64,000 nt of DNA from positions 414,444-478,443 of the forward strand of contig NZ_BMNZ01000005.1 of NCBI RefSeq assembly GCF_014646815.1. The letters run 5' to 3'. The position numbers and the translations under genes are program-made. Origin of the DNA: Terrabacter tumescens. Lineage in GTDB: Bacteria; Actinomycetota; Actinomycetes; Actinomycetales; Dermatophilaceae. Positions within the stretch are counted from its first letter, which is position 1; each line of letters starts with the position of its first letter. Positions 42,705 through 51,468 of the stretch are shown piece after piece. The notes under the pieces were generated by a model, which was given only the letters and a program-made list of their open reading frames with translations, ran no database searches and was not told the origin of the DNA.

Positions 42705-44144
42705 ATGACGATGGACCACGACGAGATCCGGAACGCCTTGCAGGCCATGCGGGCCCGCGACCTGCCGACCCACGGTGGTCGCACGCTGGCCTACGTCTAC
42801 GACTCCGGCCTGGCCTCGGCCGACGCCATCGGTCGCGAGGCCCTCGCCGCCTTCGCCTCGACCAACGGCCTCGACCCGACCGCCTTTCCCTCCCTGCTGC
42901 AGATGGAGAACGACCTCGTCGGCATCGCCGGCCGGCTCGTCGACGCCCCGGACGGCTTCGCCGGCGTCGTGACCTCGGGCGGCACCGAGTCGATCCTGCT
43001 CGCGGTGCTCGCAGCCCGCGATGCCCGCCCCGACGTCGCCGCGCCGCGGATGGTCCTGCCGACGACGGCGCATGCCGCCTTCCACAAGGCGGCCCACTGG
43101 CTCCGGGTCGAGCCGGTGCTCGTCGACGTCGACCCCGCGACGAAGCGCGCCGACCCGGCGGCGATGGCGGCCGCGATCGACGACCGGACCGTGCTCGTCG
43201 TCGCCTCGGCGCCCTCCTACGCCCACGGCGTCATCGACCCGGTCGAGCCGATCGCGGCTGCGGCCGCTGCCGCCGGCGTGCGCTGTCACGTCGACGCGTG
43301 CATCGGCGGGTGGGTGCTGCCCCACCTGCGCGACTCGGAGGCGGGCCAGCTGCCGTGGACCTTCGGCGTCGAGGGCGTGACGAGCCTGTCGCTCGACCTG
43401 CACAAGTACGCCTACACCCCCAAGGGCGTGTCGGTCCTGCTGCACGCCTCCGCCGAGCTGCGCCGCACCCACCTCTTCGCGTCGGCCCGGTGGCCGGGCT
43501 ACACGATGCTCAACACGACGGCCCAGTCGACGAAGTCGGGCGGTCCGGTCGCCGCCGCGTGGGCCGTCGTGCACCACATCGGGGCCGACCGCTACACCTC
43601 ACTCGCCCGCGACGCACGCCAGGCCACGCTCGACCTCGCGACTGCGGTGGACGGCATACCCGGTCTGTCGGTCGCGGCTGCCCCGGACTCGACCCTGCTC
43701 GCCCTCGTCACCGACGACTCGTGCGACGTCTTCACCATCAGTGACGAGATGCTCGAGCGCGGGTGGTTCGTACAGCCCCAGATGCGCTTCCGCGACCTGC
43801 CGGCCACGCTGCACCTCACCTTCAGCGCGGCGACCGCCGCGTCGTCGGACCTCATCGCCACCGACCTCGCCGACGCGACGGCGGCGGCCCGCGCCGCCGG
43901 ACCTGCCGCCCTGCCGGCCGAGCTCGTCGCGATGGCCTCGGCGATCGACCCGGCCACCCTCGACGAGGCGACGTTCACCGGGCTGCTCGCCGCGGCCGGG
44001 CTCGCCGGCGGCGACGGCGAGCTGGTGCTGCCCGAGCGGATGGCCCCGGTCAACGCCCTGCTCGACGCACTGCCGCCCGAGCTGCGCGAGGTGCTGCTGC
44101 TCGGCGTCGTCGACCGCCTCGCCCGCCCGACCCCACCGCGCTGA
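42705..44144 (+). CDS. PLP-dependent decarboxylase / sphingosine-1-phosphate lyase-like protein
   Basis: 479 residues, fold type I group II decarboxylase. GVVTSGGTESILLAVLAARD is the phosphate-binding turn, TTAHAAFHKAAHWL stacks on PLP, VDACIGGWVLPHL supplies the cofactor Asp, and the Schiff-base Lys is in SLDLHKYAYTPKG. The DLHKYxYxPKG form and length favour the sphingosine-1-phosphate lyase-like branch over glutamate decarboxylase. Substrate unknown. GGAG lies six bases before ATG 42705. A nested palindromic element follows its stop. Confidence 0.9.
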   Translation: MTMDHDEIRNALQAMRARDLPTHGGRTLAYVYDSGLASADAIGREALAAFASTNGLDPTAFPSLLQMENDLVGIAGRLVDAPDGFAGVVTSGGTESILLAVLAARDARPDVAAPRMVLPTTAHAAFHKAAHWLRVEPVLVDVDPATKRADPAAMAAAIDDRTVLVVASAPSYAHGVIDPVEPIAAAAAAAGVRCHVDACIGGWVLPHLRDSEAGQLPWTFGVEGVTSLSLDLHKYAYTPKGVSVLLHASAELRRTHLFASARWPGYTMLNTTAQSTKSGGPVAAAWAVVHHIGADRYTSLARDARQATLDLATAVDGIPGLSVAAAPDSTLLALVTDDSCDVFTISDEMLERGWFVQPQMRFRDLPATLHLTFSAATAASSDLIATDLADATAAARAAGPAALPAELVAMASAIDPATLDEATFTGLLAAAGLAGGDGELVLPERMAPVNALLDALPPELREVLLLGVVDRLARPTPPR

Positions 44145-44232
44145 CCGACTGCTCCCACTCCTGACGACTGCTCGCCCGGTGACCGGGGGACACGGCATAC
44201 CAGAGCAGTCGCACCAGCGCAGAGCAGTCGGT
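44144..44232. repeat. Nested palindromic element including copy 2 of the 47-bp repeat
   Basis: Outer arms ACCGACTGCTC (44144-44154) and GAGCAGTCGGT (44222-44232) enclose inner arms CGACTGCTC (44165-44173) and GAGCAGTCG (44203-44211). The inner 47 bp are the second copy of the element at 41091, with GGCATAC in the loop. It starts at the decarboxylase stop codon and probably also ends that transcript. Confidence 0.8.
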
Positions 44233-44263
44233 CCCACACCGGGCACGGGTCCCTCGCGTCGCC

Positions 44264-44269
44264 TAGCAT
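44264..44269 (+). promoter_or_regulatory. -10 element (TAGCAT) for the leaderless lipoprotein gene
   Basis: TAGCAT is six bases before ATG 44276, with no ribosome site. Confidence 0.5.
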
Positions 44270-44275
44270 CCGGGC

Positions 44276-44851
44276 ATGACGCGTACACAGGGGATCACAG
44301 CACGCGCGCTCGGACTCGCCGTCGCAGCAGCCCTGCTCACGGGGTGCACCAGCGCCACCTCGTCGCCGCCCACCGCGACGCCAACCTCGACCCAGCCGCT
44401 GAGGAGCACGTCACCCGCAGGGGGTCCGTCGCCGGCGACCGACGCGGGCACGGCCACGGCGCTGGCCTGCGGCACGGCCCCGAATGCCCTGATCGACCGG
44501 GCCGGCGTGTCCCTCGCCGCGCATCCGGGCGCCATCATCGGGACGACCTACGTCTTCGCCGCCACGACCGACACGGGCGACTGGTACGTGCTCGGTGTCG
44601 ACCGGGCGTACGTGCACGACGACGGCACCCCAGCCATGGGCCCTGAGGGCGGCGAGTCGCGGACGCTAGCCCTGACCAACCCGGCGCGAACGACTGACGG
44701 CTCGGTGGCGATGATCCCCCTGACCGTGGCTGTCTCGGAAAAGCTGCCGGTGTCGTGGGAGCGCGTCTCGTGGACCGGCGACACGCTCGCGGCCGGCAAG
44801 CGTGCCGCGGCACGCGCGCAGGACTGCCTCGACGCACAGCGCCGGACATGA
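44276..44851 (+). CDS. Putative lipoprotein of unknown function
   Basis: 191 residues. Signal peptide ITARALGLAVAAALLTGC with lipobox LLTGC, then a Ser/Thr/Pro-rich linker of about 35 residues and a compact domain (ACGTAPNALIDRAGVSLAAHPGAIIGTTYVFAAT, DWYVLGVDRAYVH). One further Cys pair (ACGT and AQDCLDAQ) could form a disulfide. I do not recognise the family. It is monocistronic between the nested palindrome and a bidirectional terminator. Confidence 0.75.
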   Translation: MTRTQGITARALGLAVAAALLTGCTSATSSPPTATPTSTQPLRSTSPAGGPSPATDAGTATALACGTAPNALIDRAGVSLAAHPGAIIGTTYVFAATTDTGDWYVLGVDRAYVHDDGTPAMGPEGGESRTLALTNPARTTDGSVAMIPLTVAVSEKLPVSWERVSWTGDTLAAGKRAAARAQDCLDAQRRT

Positions 44852-44853
44852 CG

Positions 44854-44883
44854 AAGGGCGGGCACCGTCGGGCGCCCGCCCTT
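44854..44883. terminator. Bidirectional hairpin between the lipoprotein and sodA genes
   Basis: AAGGGCGGGC (44854-44863) pairs with GCCCGCCCTT (44874-44883) in the gap between two convergent stop codons. The A and T flanks give short U-tracts in both directions. Confidence 0.8.
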
Positions 44884-44911
44884 GTCGTGTCGGTCGTGGT
44901 GACCGGGATGC

Positions 44912-45532
44912 TCAGGCCGGGAGGATGAGTCCCTTGGTGGCCTTGGCGCGCTCGAGGCGGGCGGCGACGTCCTCCCAGTTGACGACGTTCCACCAGGCCT
45001 TGACGTAGTCGGCCTTGACGTTCTCGTACTGCAGGTAGAAGGCGTGCTCCCACATGTCGAGCTGGAGCAGCGGGATCTGGCCGACGGGGATGTTGCCCTG
45101 CTGGTCGAACAGCTGCATGATGTGCGGCCGCTCGGCGATGGTGTCCCACGCGAGGATCGACCAGCCAGAGCCCTGGATCGCGTTGGCGTTGGCGTTGAAG
45201 TGCGCCTGGAACTTCTCGAACCCGCCGAAGTACTCGGTGATCGCCGCGGCGACCTCACCCTCGGGCTGGCCACCACCGTCGGGGCTCATGTTCTTCCAGA
45301 AGACCGAGTGGTTCGTGTGACCACCGAGGTGGAAGGCGAGGTTCTTCTCCACACCGTTGAGGGCGGCGTAGTCGCCCGACTCGCGCAGCTCCTCCAGCTT
45401 GGTGACGGCGGCGTTGGCGCCGTCGACGTAGGCCTTGTGGTGCTTGCTGTGGTGCAGCTCCATGATGCGAGCGCTGATGTGGGGCTCGAGGGCGGCGTAG
45501 TCGTAGTCGAGCTCGGGAAGCGTGTAAGCCAC
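44912..45532 (-). CDS. sodA: Fe/Mn superoxide dismutase
   Basis: 206 residues from GTG 45532 ([20 protein letters not shown]), preceded by AAAGGA; the longer frame from 45556 is leader. Metal ligands: His in LEPHIS, His in [10 protein letters not shown], and Asp and His in [14 protein letters not shown]. The GGG...[10 protein letters not shown] segment is standard; Mn versus Fe preference cannot be decided safely. It removes superoxide in the cytosol. A TAGAGT -10 with TTTGCG 16 bases upstream gives a leader of about 30 bases. Confidence 0.95.
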   Translation of the reverse strand: MAYTLPELDYDYAALEPHISARIMELHHSKHHKAYVDGANAAVTKLEELRESGDYAALNGVEKNLAFHLGGHTNHSVFWKNMSPDGGGQPEGEVAAAITEYFGGFEKFQAHFNANANAIQGSGWSILAWDTIAERPHIMQLFDQQGNIPVGQIPLLQLDMWEHAFYLQYENVKADYVKAWWNVVNWEDVAARLERAKATKGLILPA

Positions 45533-45568
45533 TTGTCGTTCCTTTCTGGAGACCATCCGGCTCCGTCC

Positions 45569-45596
45569 ACTCTATGCCGCGCCGTCGGGGCGCAAA
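45569..45596 (-). promoter_or_regulatory. Promoter of sodA (TTTGCG-16-TAGAGT)
   Basis: On the minus strand TTTGCG (45591-45596) and TAGAGT (45569-45574) are 16 bases apart and lie about 40 bases before the GTG start. Confidence 0.45.
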
Positions 45597-45686
45597 CAGG
45601 GGTGTCCGTGAGCAGGGCTGTGGGTCACGTACCCACTTCAGCCACCCTCCGACTTCAACCCCGGTTGAGGTCAAATCGACAGGGGC

Positions 45687-46163
45687 TCAGGCGCGGTCGC
45701 GCGCGAGGAAGGCCTCGAGGGTCTCGACGACGAGCCGGTGGTCCTCGCGCTGCGGCAGGCCGGACACGGCGATCGTGCCGATGCAGCCGACGCCGCGGAC
45801 GATGACGGGAAAGGCACCACCGTGCGCGGCGTAACGGCCCGGGTCGAGCCGCGAGCTGTCCTCGAAGGCCTTGCCGCCCGCACGGAACTCCGCGCCGACG
45901 TAGAGGGAGGAGTGGCCGTAACGGTCGACGACGGCGCTCTTGCGCTCGAGCCACCCGTCGTTGTCGGCGGTCGCGCCCGGCAGGGCCGTGTGGAAGAGGC
46001 GCTGTCCGTTGCGCCGGATCGAGATCGCCACGGGCGCCTTTGCGGCAGAGGCGGCTTCGCGCAGCGCGACACCGAGCTCCCACGCGGTGTCGTCGTCGAA
46101 GCGGTCGAAGACGAGCCGGGCCTCCTGGGCCGCGAGCTCGTCGAGGGTCGGGTGCTCGGTCAC
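45687..46163 (-). CDS. GlcG/HbpS-like (UPF0303) haem-associated domain protein
   Basis: 158 residues from GTG 46163; GTG 46178 is five codons earlier. Family features: AWELGVALREAASAAKAPVAISIRRNGQRLFHTALPGATADNDGWLERKSAVVDRYGHSSL, then RLDPGRYAAHGGAFPVIVRGVGCIGTIAVSGLPQREDHRLVVETL. These small octamer-forming proteins include haem-binding HbpS; role here unknown. GACAAT six bases before GTG 46163 suggests a leaderless message and favours that start. Confidence 0.85.
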   Translation of the reverse strand: MTEHPTLDELAAQEARLVFDRFDDDTAWELGVALREAASAAKAPVAISIRRNGQRLFHTALPGATADNDGWLERKSAVVDRYGHSSLYVGAEFRAGGKAFEDSSRLDPGRYAAHGGAFPVIVRGVGCIGTIAVSGLPQREDHRLVVETLEAFLARDRA

Positions 46164-46194
46164 CGCCCGATTGTCCACCCGGACCGTCAGGACG

Positions 46195-46254
46195 TCACGA
46201 CCACGTCAGTCACGACCACGTCAGTCACGACGACGTCAGTCACGCCAGCGTCAG
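46195..46254. repeat. 15-bp tandem repeat, four units
   Basis: TCACGACCACGTCAG occurs twice exactly, then TCACGACGACGTCAG and TCACGCCAGCGTCAG. The last unit contains the SNF2 stop codon (46240-46242), so copy number could alter the 3' flank of that gene. Confidence 0.85.
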
Positions 46255-49200
46255 CAGGTCGCGCACGTCGTCGGCCGTGATGGCGCCCGAGAGCGAGCCG
46301 CCCTCGTCGACGACGCGCTGGAAGAGGTCACGCTTGCGCTCCTGGAGCCCCACGACCTTCTCCTCGATCGTGCCCGCCGACACGAGGCGGTAGACGGTGA
46401 CCGGACGGTTCTGGCCGATGCGGTGGGCACGGTCGATGGCCTGCGACTCGGCGGCGGGATTCCACCACGGGTCGAGGACGTAGACGTAGTCGGCCTCGGT
46501 GAGCGTCAGCCCGAAGCCGCCGGCCTTGAGGCTGATGAGGAACGCGACCGCGTCACCCTCACGGAAGCCGCGCACCACCGACTGCCGGTCGGTCGTCGAC
46601 CCGTCGAGGTATGCCGTGTGGAGCCCCGCGCGCGTCAGCGCGGCCTCGACGATGCGCAGGAAGCCGGTGAACTGGCTGAAGACGAGAGCCCGGTGCCCCT
46701 CGGCCGCGAGCTCTCGCAGCTGGTCGACGAGGAAGTCGATCTTGGCGGCCGTCGCCTTACCGGCATGGACCTCGTCGACGAGGACGGGGTCGAGGGCGAG
46801 CTGCCGCAGCCGGGTCAGCGCGGCAAGGATGGCGACGCGGTTGGCCTCCGGGTCGTCGAGCAGGCCCAGGACGCGCTGGCGCTCACGCTGCAGGTGCTGG
46901 TCGTAGATGTGCCGGTGGACCGGGTGCGGGTCGAGGGACATGACCTGGATCTGCTTGGGCGGCAGGTCGACCGCCACCTGCTCCTTGGTGCGGCGCAGCA
47001 TGAGCGGCCGGATGCGCCGCCGGAGCAGGTCGAGCAGCTCGGGCCGCTCGCCCGACTCGATTGGCTTGCGGTAGCTCTTGGTGAAGACGTCGGGTCGCGG
47101 GTAGAGCCCGGGCGCCGTCAGCGAGAGCAGCGACCAGAGGTCCATGAGGGAGTTCTCCAGCGGGGTGCCGGTGACGGCGATGGTGAACGGGGCGCCTAGC
47201 CGGCGGACGGCGACGTGGGTCTTGGCCTGCCGGTTCTTGACGAACTGCGCCTCGTCGAGCACGACCCCACCCCACCGGACGCCGTGGAAGGCGGCGTCGT
47301 CGAGGCGCAGGACGGCATACGAGGTGATGACGACCTCGGCGTCGGCGACGACCTCGGCAAGCGGCACTCCCCGCTTGCGCTCGGTGGCGGTGACCGCGAC
47401 GGCGCGCAGATGCGGCGCGAAGGTCTCGAGCTCGCCCATCCACGTGCCGACGACGCTCGTGGGCGCGACGACGAGCACCGGCCCCCGCGCGTCGGGACCG
47501 TCGCTGCCGAGCTCGCCGCGGTCGTGCGCACGGACGAGCGCCGCGATGACCTGGAGCGTCTTGCCCAGGCCCATGTCGTCGGCGAGGATGCCGCCGATGC
47601 GGGCGTCCCAGAGGCGGGCGAGCCAGCGGTAGCCGTCGAGCTGGTAGGGGCGCAGCGTGGCCCGCAGGTCGGGCGGGACCTCGGCGAGCGGGCCGGACTC
47701 GAGGGAGCCGAGCGCCTCGACGTTGGCCGCCCAGCGGGCGCTCTGCTCGTCGACGACGCCGAGGGCGACGAGCTCGTCCCAGAGGTCGGCGTGGTGGGCG
47801 CTGAGGCGCAGGCCGCCGGTCTCGGGGTCGGCGATGTCGCGGGCCTCCTCGATGAGATCGCGCAGCCGGTGCAGCTCGGGCCGGTCGAGGCGGAAGAAGG
47901 CGCCGGAGTCGAGCAGCATGATGTCGTCGCCGCGGGCGAGTGCCCCGAAGAGCGGCTCGAAGGGGACCTCCTCGCCGTCGACCTCGACGGAGACGCGCAG
48001 GTCGAACCAGTCGCCGGGCTCCGTGTCGCGGCGCTCGGACCGCGCGCCGTCCCCACCGGCCCCACCGGCCCCACCGTGCGAGGCCTCGGTCGCGCCGAGG
48101 CGCACGACGGGCGCCGAGGTGACCTCCTCGTAGGCGGGGACGTCGCCGTCGACCTCGACGGTGACGTGCTCGTCGGCCTCGAGCAGGGGCAGGGTGTCGG
48201 CGACGAACCGGGCCGCGGCGAGGCCCTTGAGCACGAGGCGGGGCACAAGGTAGGCGTGCCCGACGATGTCGGAGCGCAGCGCGCCCGGCACCGACTGCAG
48301 CGACGTCGCGGCCTGGACGGCTGCGGCCTCGGCGTCGCGGTCGCGCCCGCCGACGGTGCCGAACCGGGCCGTCGTGAACGGTCGGGGTGTGCCGTCGTAG
48401 GCGTGCCCGAGGTCGAGGCGCAGCTCGCCCGGCACGTCGCTGACGACCTTCACGTGCACGGTGACGACTTCGGGCTCGGCCTCGTCCGACGGCTCGGGCG
48501 CCGGAAGCGGCACCTCCGAGCGGACCCGCAGCCGCTGCCGCAGGCCCGGCACGACGGAGCGCAGGAACCGCCCGCGCTCGTCGGCGGGGACCCGCAGCCC
48601 GGCGAGCGCCGACGCGAGGGCGTCGGGCCCGAGGTCGAGCTCCTGGTCGAGCGGCACGAACGTCAGCGACCCGTCGTCGCCCTCGACCGCCACGGCGTGC
48701 ACGGGGTCGCCGAGGTAGAGCCGCTCGCCGGTGACCTCCGGGGGCAGGCCGTCGAGCTCGACGTCGAGGTCGAGGTCGCCGCTGCCGTCGGCGGCGCGCT
48801 TGACGAGCAGCACGAGAGAGGCCGCGTCGTCGACGACGTGGACCGGACCGGTGACACCCTCGCCGGGCATCACCTCGATGCCGGCAGCGCGGGCCTCGCG
48901 CAGCAGCCCCCACACGTCGGGGCTCGCGTCGAGCGAGAGCGGGGGCGTGGCGGAGAAGTACGTCGTGCCGCCGGACCCGTGCCGCGCGACGTCGTGCAGG
49001 CGCCCCATGATCCGCTCGTGCTCGGGCAGGAAGCGGATGCCCGGCCGCCACTGGGGCAGGGCGTCGTGCCACGAGAGGGTGCGGTGCCAGGTGCCGGCGC
49101 GGGTCCACCGGGTCGGGCGCAGGCCGTAGCTGAGCTCGGGGACGCCGCGTCGACCGCGCTGGTCGCGATAGACGGTGTCGACGAACAGGCCCGCCGGCAT

Positions 49201-49701
49201 GAGGTCGCCGCGCGGCTCGGGACGGGCGGGCGCCGAGGTCGCCTCGACCGGGCGCGGACGGACGTGACCGAAGACGTCGGCCCAGTGCGGGGGCACGACG
49301 AGCGGCGCCGCCTCGGCCACGGCCTGCGCCTCGGCGCCCTCCGCCTCGTCGGCGGCGCGCGGCTCGACGACCTTGCCCTGCGCCACGTCGCGCGCGGTCA
49401 GCATGAGCGCGACGACGTGCTTGCAGTCGGCGGCCACGGGGCAGCTGCACCGGCCGCTCCACAGGTGCGAGCGCCCCTTCGGGTGCGGCCGCGCCTCGAT
49501 GATCGTCTGGTAGGTCTCGCTGCCGCTGCCCTCGATGGTGCCGAGCAGCATCATCCCGTCGGGGCGCGTGGCGAGCGAGCGCACCCGCCGCTCGAGCGCG
49601 TACGCCCTCCCCCGGTCGAAGGTGCGCGTGCCGACCTGCTGCGCGATGTCGGGGTCGGTGACCTCACCCACCCACGTCGCCCGACCCACGCTCCATGCCA
49701 C
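46240..49701 (-). CDS. SWIM zinc-finger SNF2-family helicase
   Basis: 1153 residues. Near the N-terminus a SWIM finger CSC-x-CKHVVAL (GRCSCPVAADCKHVVALML) is present, then a long middle region with an SNF2-associated domain. The helicase core begins near residue 690 at LRPYQLDGYRWL: Walker A ADDMGLGKTLQ, Walker B VVLDEAQFVKN, TGTPLENSLMDLWS, then FSQFTGFLRIVE, LDGSTTDRQ, SLKAGGFGLTLTEADYVYVLDPWWNPAAESQAIDRAHRIGQ. It is an ATP-driven dsDNA translocase, as in HepA/RapA-like bacterial proteins. GTG 49701 with TAGAGT six bases before suggests a leaderless message. Complete and isolated; partners not evident. Confidence 0.94.
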   Translation of the reverse strand: MAWSVGRATWVGEVTDPDIAQQVGTRTFDRGRAYALERRVRSLATRPDGMMLLGTIEGSGSETYQTIIEARPHPKGRSHLWSGRCSCPVAADCKHVVALMLTARDVAQGKVVEPRAADEAEGAEAQAVAEAAPLVVPPHWADVFGHVRPRPVEATSAPARPEPRGDLMPAGLFVDTVYRDQRGRRGVPELSYGLRPTRWTRAGTWHRTLSWHDALPQWRPGIRFLPEHERIMGRLHDVARHGSGGTTYFSATPPLSLDASPDVWGLLREARAAGIEVMPGEGVTGPVHVVDDAASLVLLVKRAADGSGDLDLDVELDGLPPEVTGERLYLGDPVHAVAVEGDDGSLTFVPLDQELDLGPDALASALAGLRVPADERGRFLRSVVPGLRQRLRVRSEVPLPAPEPSDEAEPEVVTVHVKVVSDVPGELRLDLGHAYDGTPRPFTTARFGTVGGRDRDAEAAAVQAATSLQSVPGALRSDIVGHAYLVPRLVLKGLAAARFVADTLPLLEADEHVTVEVDGDVPAYEEVTSAPVVRLGATEASHGGAGGAGGDGARSERRDTEPGDWFDLRVSVEVDGEEVPFEPLFGALARGDDIMLLDSGAFFRLDRPELHRLRDLIEEARDIADPETGGLRLSAHHADLWDELVALGVVDEQSARWAANVEALGSLESGPLAEVPPDLRATLRPYQLDGYRWLARLWDARIGGILADDMGLGKTLQVIAALVRAHDRGELGSDGPDARGPVLVVAPTSVVGTWMGELETFAPHLRAVAVTATERKRGVPLAEVVADAEVVITSYAVLRLDDAAFHGVRWGGVVLDEAQFVKNRQAKTHVAVRRLGAPFTIAVTGTPLENSLMDLWSLLSLTAPGLYPRPDVFTKSYRKPIESGERPELLDLLRRRIRPLMLRRTKEQVAVDLPPKQIQVMSLDPHPVHRHIYDQHLQRERQRVLGLLDDPEANRVAILAALTRLRQLALDPVLVDEVHAGKATAAKIDFLVDQLRELAAEGHRALVFSQFTGFLRIVEAALTRAGLHTAYLDGSTTDRQSVVRGFREGDAVAFLISLKAGGFGLTLTEADYVYVLDPWWNPAAESQAIDRAHRIGQNRPVTVYRLVSAGTIEEKVVGLQERKRDLFQRVVDEGGSLSGAITADDVRDLLTLA

Positions 49702-49707
49702 TCCAGA

Positions 49708-49713
49708 ACTCTA
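49708..49713 (-). promoter_or_regulatory. -10 element (TAGAGT) for the leaderless SWIM-SNF2 gene
   Basis: TAGAGT lies six bases before GTG 49701 on the minus strand. Confidence 0.5.
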
Positions 49714-49791
49714 CGTTCGCCCGCCGACACCGAGGCCCGCCGTCCACAGCGTCCCCGCGTCACGGCATACGCCGTCGGGCAGGATGGGCGC

Positions 49792-50265
49792 ATGCCGAGC
49801 ACGCCCGACCCCCGTGACCTGACGCTCGCCGACTTCCCGGTGCACCGGCCGGTGACGACGCGGTGGTCCGACAACGACATGTACGGCCACCTCAACAACG
49901 CCGTCTACTACGAGCTGTTCGACTCGGCGATCAACGGCTGGCAGGCCGAGCACGTCACGGTCGACCCGATGACCGATGCGACCCAGGGCGTCGTCGCGGA
50001 GTCGTCGTGCGCCTTCTACGCCGAGGTGGCCTTCCCCGCGCCGCTCGTCGTGGGGGTCCGCGTCGTGCGGCTGGGGCGCAGCAGCGTCACCTACCAGCTC
50101 GGCCTCTTCGTCGACCCGGAGCGCAGCGCCGTCCCCGACCCGGCGATCAAGGCGCTCGGGCACTGGGTTCACGTCGAGATCGACGCCGCCACCCGCCGCC
50201 CGACCCCCATCCCGGACCACCTGCGCGCGCTCATGGAGACCGCGGTCGTGGAGGTCCCGGCATGA
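49792..50265 (+). CDS. Hotdog-fold acyl-CoA thioesterase
   Basis: 157 residues. RPVTTRWSDNDMYGHLNNAVYYELFDSAINGW is the 4-hydroxybenzoyl-CoA thioesterase signature with catalytic Asp (WSDNDM). A hotdog core follows (ESSCAFYAEVAFPAPLVVGVRVVRLGRSSVTYQLGLF) with an HWVHVEIDAATRRPTPIP tail. It hydrolyses an acyl-CoA, specificity unknown. CAGGAT six bases before ATG 49792 could be a -10 for a leaderless message. It overlaps the next gene by ATGA. Confidence 0.92.
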   Translation: MPSTPDPRDLTLADFPVHRPVTTRWSDNDMYGHLNNAVYYELFDSAINGWQAEHVTVDPMTDATQGVVAESSCAFYAEVAFPAPLVVGVRVVRLGRSSVTYQLGLFVDPERSAVPDPAIKALGHWVHVEIDAATRRPTPIPDHLRALMETAVVEVPA

Positions 50266-50732
50266 CCGACGGCCCGCTCGAGGAGTCGTGGGAGGCCTGG
50301 AGCGCACGCATCGGCGCCGACCTCGCGGCCCTCACCGAGGACGACTGGATGACCTTCACGGTCCACGTGCCCTCACAGACCACGAGTGCGTATGCCGGCA
50401 CGCGGGCTCCGCGTGGATGGCGCCGGTCGGGTGGTCGGTCGGGTGCTCGGACCCGCGTGCCCGACGTCTTCGTGCAGGCGCGCCGCCTCGACGGCGTGCT
50501 CGCGCTCGAGTGCATCGGGGACACGGAGTTCGAGGGCGTGACCGACCTCAGCCCGGAGCAGCAGGCGGCGCTCGCCGAGCTCGGCTGGGAGCGGGAGGGC
50601 CGGGACCCGGAGTTCAGCCGCACCTTCACCGACGGCCGCGAGGCGGCCGACCTCGTGCACGTGAGCCTCACCGAGGTGCTCGGCGCCGCGACGCCGGCGG
50701 ACGTCGACCTGCGGCGCGCGCCCCGGCCGTGA
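50262..50732 (+). CDS. Uncharacterised protein, TY-Chap/YbjN-like
   Basis: 156 residues. EESWEAWSARIGADLAALTEDDWMTFTVHV and the later VFVQARRLDGVLALECIGDTEFEGVTDLSPEQQAALAELGWERE resemble actinobacterial TY-Chap domain proteins, relatives of YbjN and type III secretion chaperones. No catalytic motif is seen. Translation is coupled to the thioesterase by ATGA. A perfect hairpin follows seven bases after the stop. Confidence 0.75.
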   Translation: MTDGPLEESWEAWSARIGADLAALTEDDWMTFTVHVPSQTTSAYAGTRAPRGWRRSGGRSGARTRVPDVFVQARRLDGVLALECIGDTEFEGVTDLSPEQQAALAELGWEREGRDPEFSRTFTDGREAADLVHVSLTEVLGAATPADVDLRRAPRP

Positions 50733-50738
50733 GCGCGC

Positions 50739-50765
50739 CCGGCCGTCGGTTTCTGCGACGGCCGG
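50739..50765. terminator. 10-bp hairpin after the thioesterase operon
   Basis: CCGGCCGTCG (50739-50748) pairs perfectly with CGACGGCCGG (50756-50765) around GTTTCTG. It lies between convergent genes and may serve both. Confidence 0.75.
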
Positions 50766-50802
50766 TGCGGCGCCCGGCGCCGGCGTGTTCCGCCCGGCGC
50801 GC

Positions 50803-51468
50803 CTAGACCGCCCGGGCCACGAGCACCGCGTGCGGCCGTCGCTCACCCTCGTGCCCACGCTGACGGCGCTCGACCTCCACGAAGCCGGCCGCCGCCAGGC
50901 GAGAGGCCATCTCGTCCACGGGCCACCGGTAGGCGTGGATGACCTTGTGGTCGAAGGCCTCGCGGACGGGTCCCTCGAAGAAGCCCACGACCACGGTGCC
51001 GTCGGGCGCGACGACCCGGCGGATCGCGGCCAGCGCGGCATCGAGCTGGTCGGGGTCGAGGTGGATCAGGGAGTACCACGCCAGCACGCCGGCCAGCGAG
51101 GAGTCCGGACGGCTCGCATCGGTCAGCGACCCCACCTCGAACTCGACTCCCGGATGCGCCTGCCGAGCATGGGCGACGAACTCGGGCACGAGGTCCACGC
51201 CGCTCACCTCGCACCCGATGGAGTCGAGGAAGCCGGTCAGGTGGCCGGGGCCGCAACCCGCGTCGAGGACCGGGCCGTCGACGGAGCCGAGGTGGCGCTC
51301 GATGAGCCGGAGGTCGTCGGGGTGCACGATCTCCACCGACCCGAGCCGCTCGATGTAGAGCTGCGAGAGCAGCGAGTAGGCACGCTGCACGTCGACCGGA
51401 CCGGTGGCCGCGGGTCCGGCCGTTGCGCCTGCCGCCCCGGCGTCCGGGGCCGTCTCGTCCACGTTCAC
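50803..51468 (-). CDS. SAM-dependent class I methyltransferase
   Basis: 221 residues from GTG 51468, which overlaps the previous stop as GTGA. Motif I is VLDAGCGPGHLTGFL, followed by VSGVDLVPEFVAHARQAHPGVEFEVGSL and a motif IV-like LAGVLAWYSLIHLDPDQL (Methyltransf_11/25 type). The first 30 residues are Ala/Gly-rich. Substrate unknown. Last gene of a possible three-gene operon with the DinB-like protein and the fused ABC exporter, all coupled by short overlaps. Confidence 0.9.
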   Translation of the reverse strand: MNVDETAPDAGAAGATAGPAATGPVDVQRAYSLLSQLYIERLGSVEIVHPDDLRLIERHLGSVDGPVLDAGCGPGHLTGFLDSIGCEVSGVDLVPEFVAHARQAHPGVEFEVGSLTDASRPDSSLAGVLAWYSLIHLDPDQLDAALAAIRRVVAPDGTVVVGFFEGPVREAFDHKVIHAYRWPVDEMASRLAAAGFVEVERRQRGHEGERRPHAVLVARAV

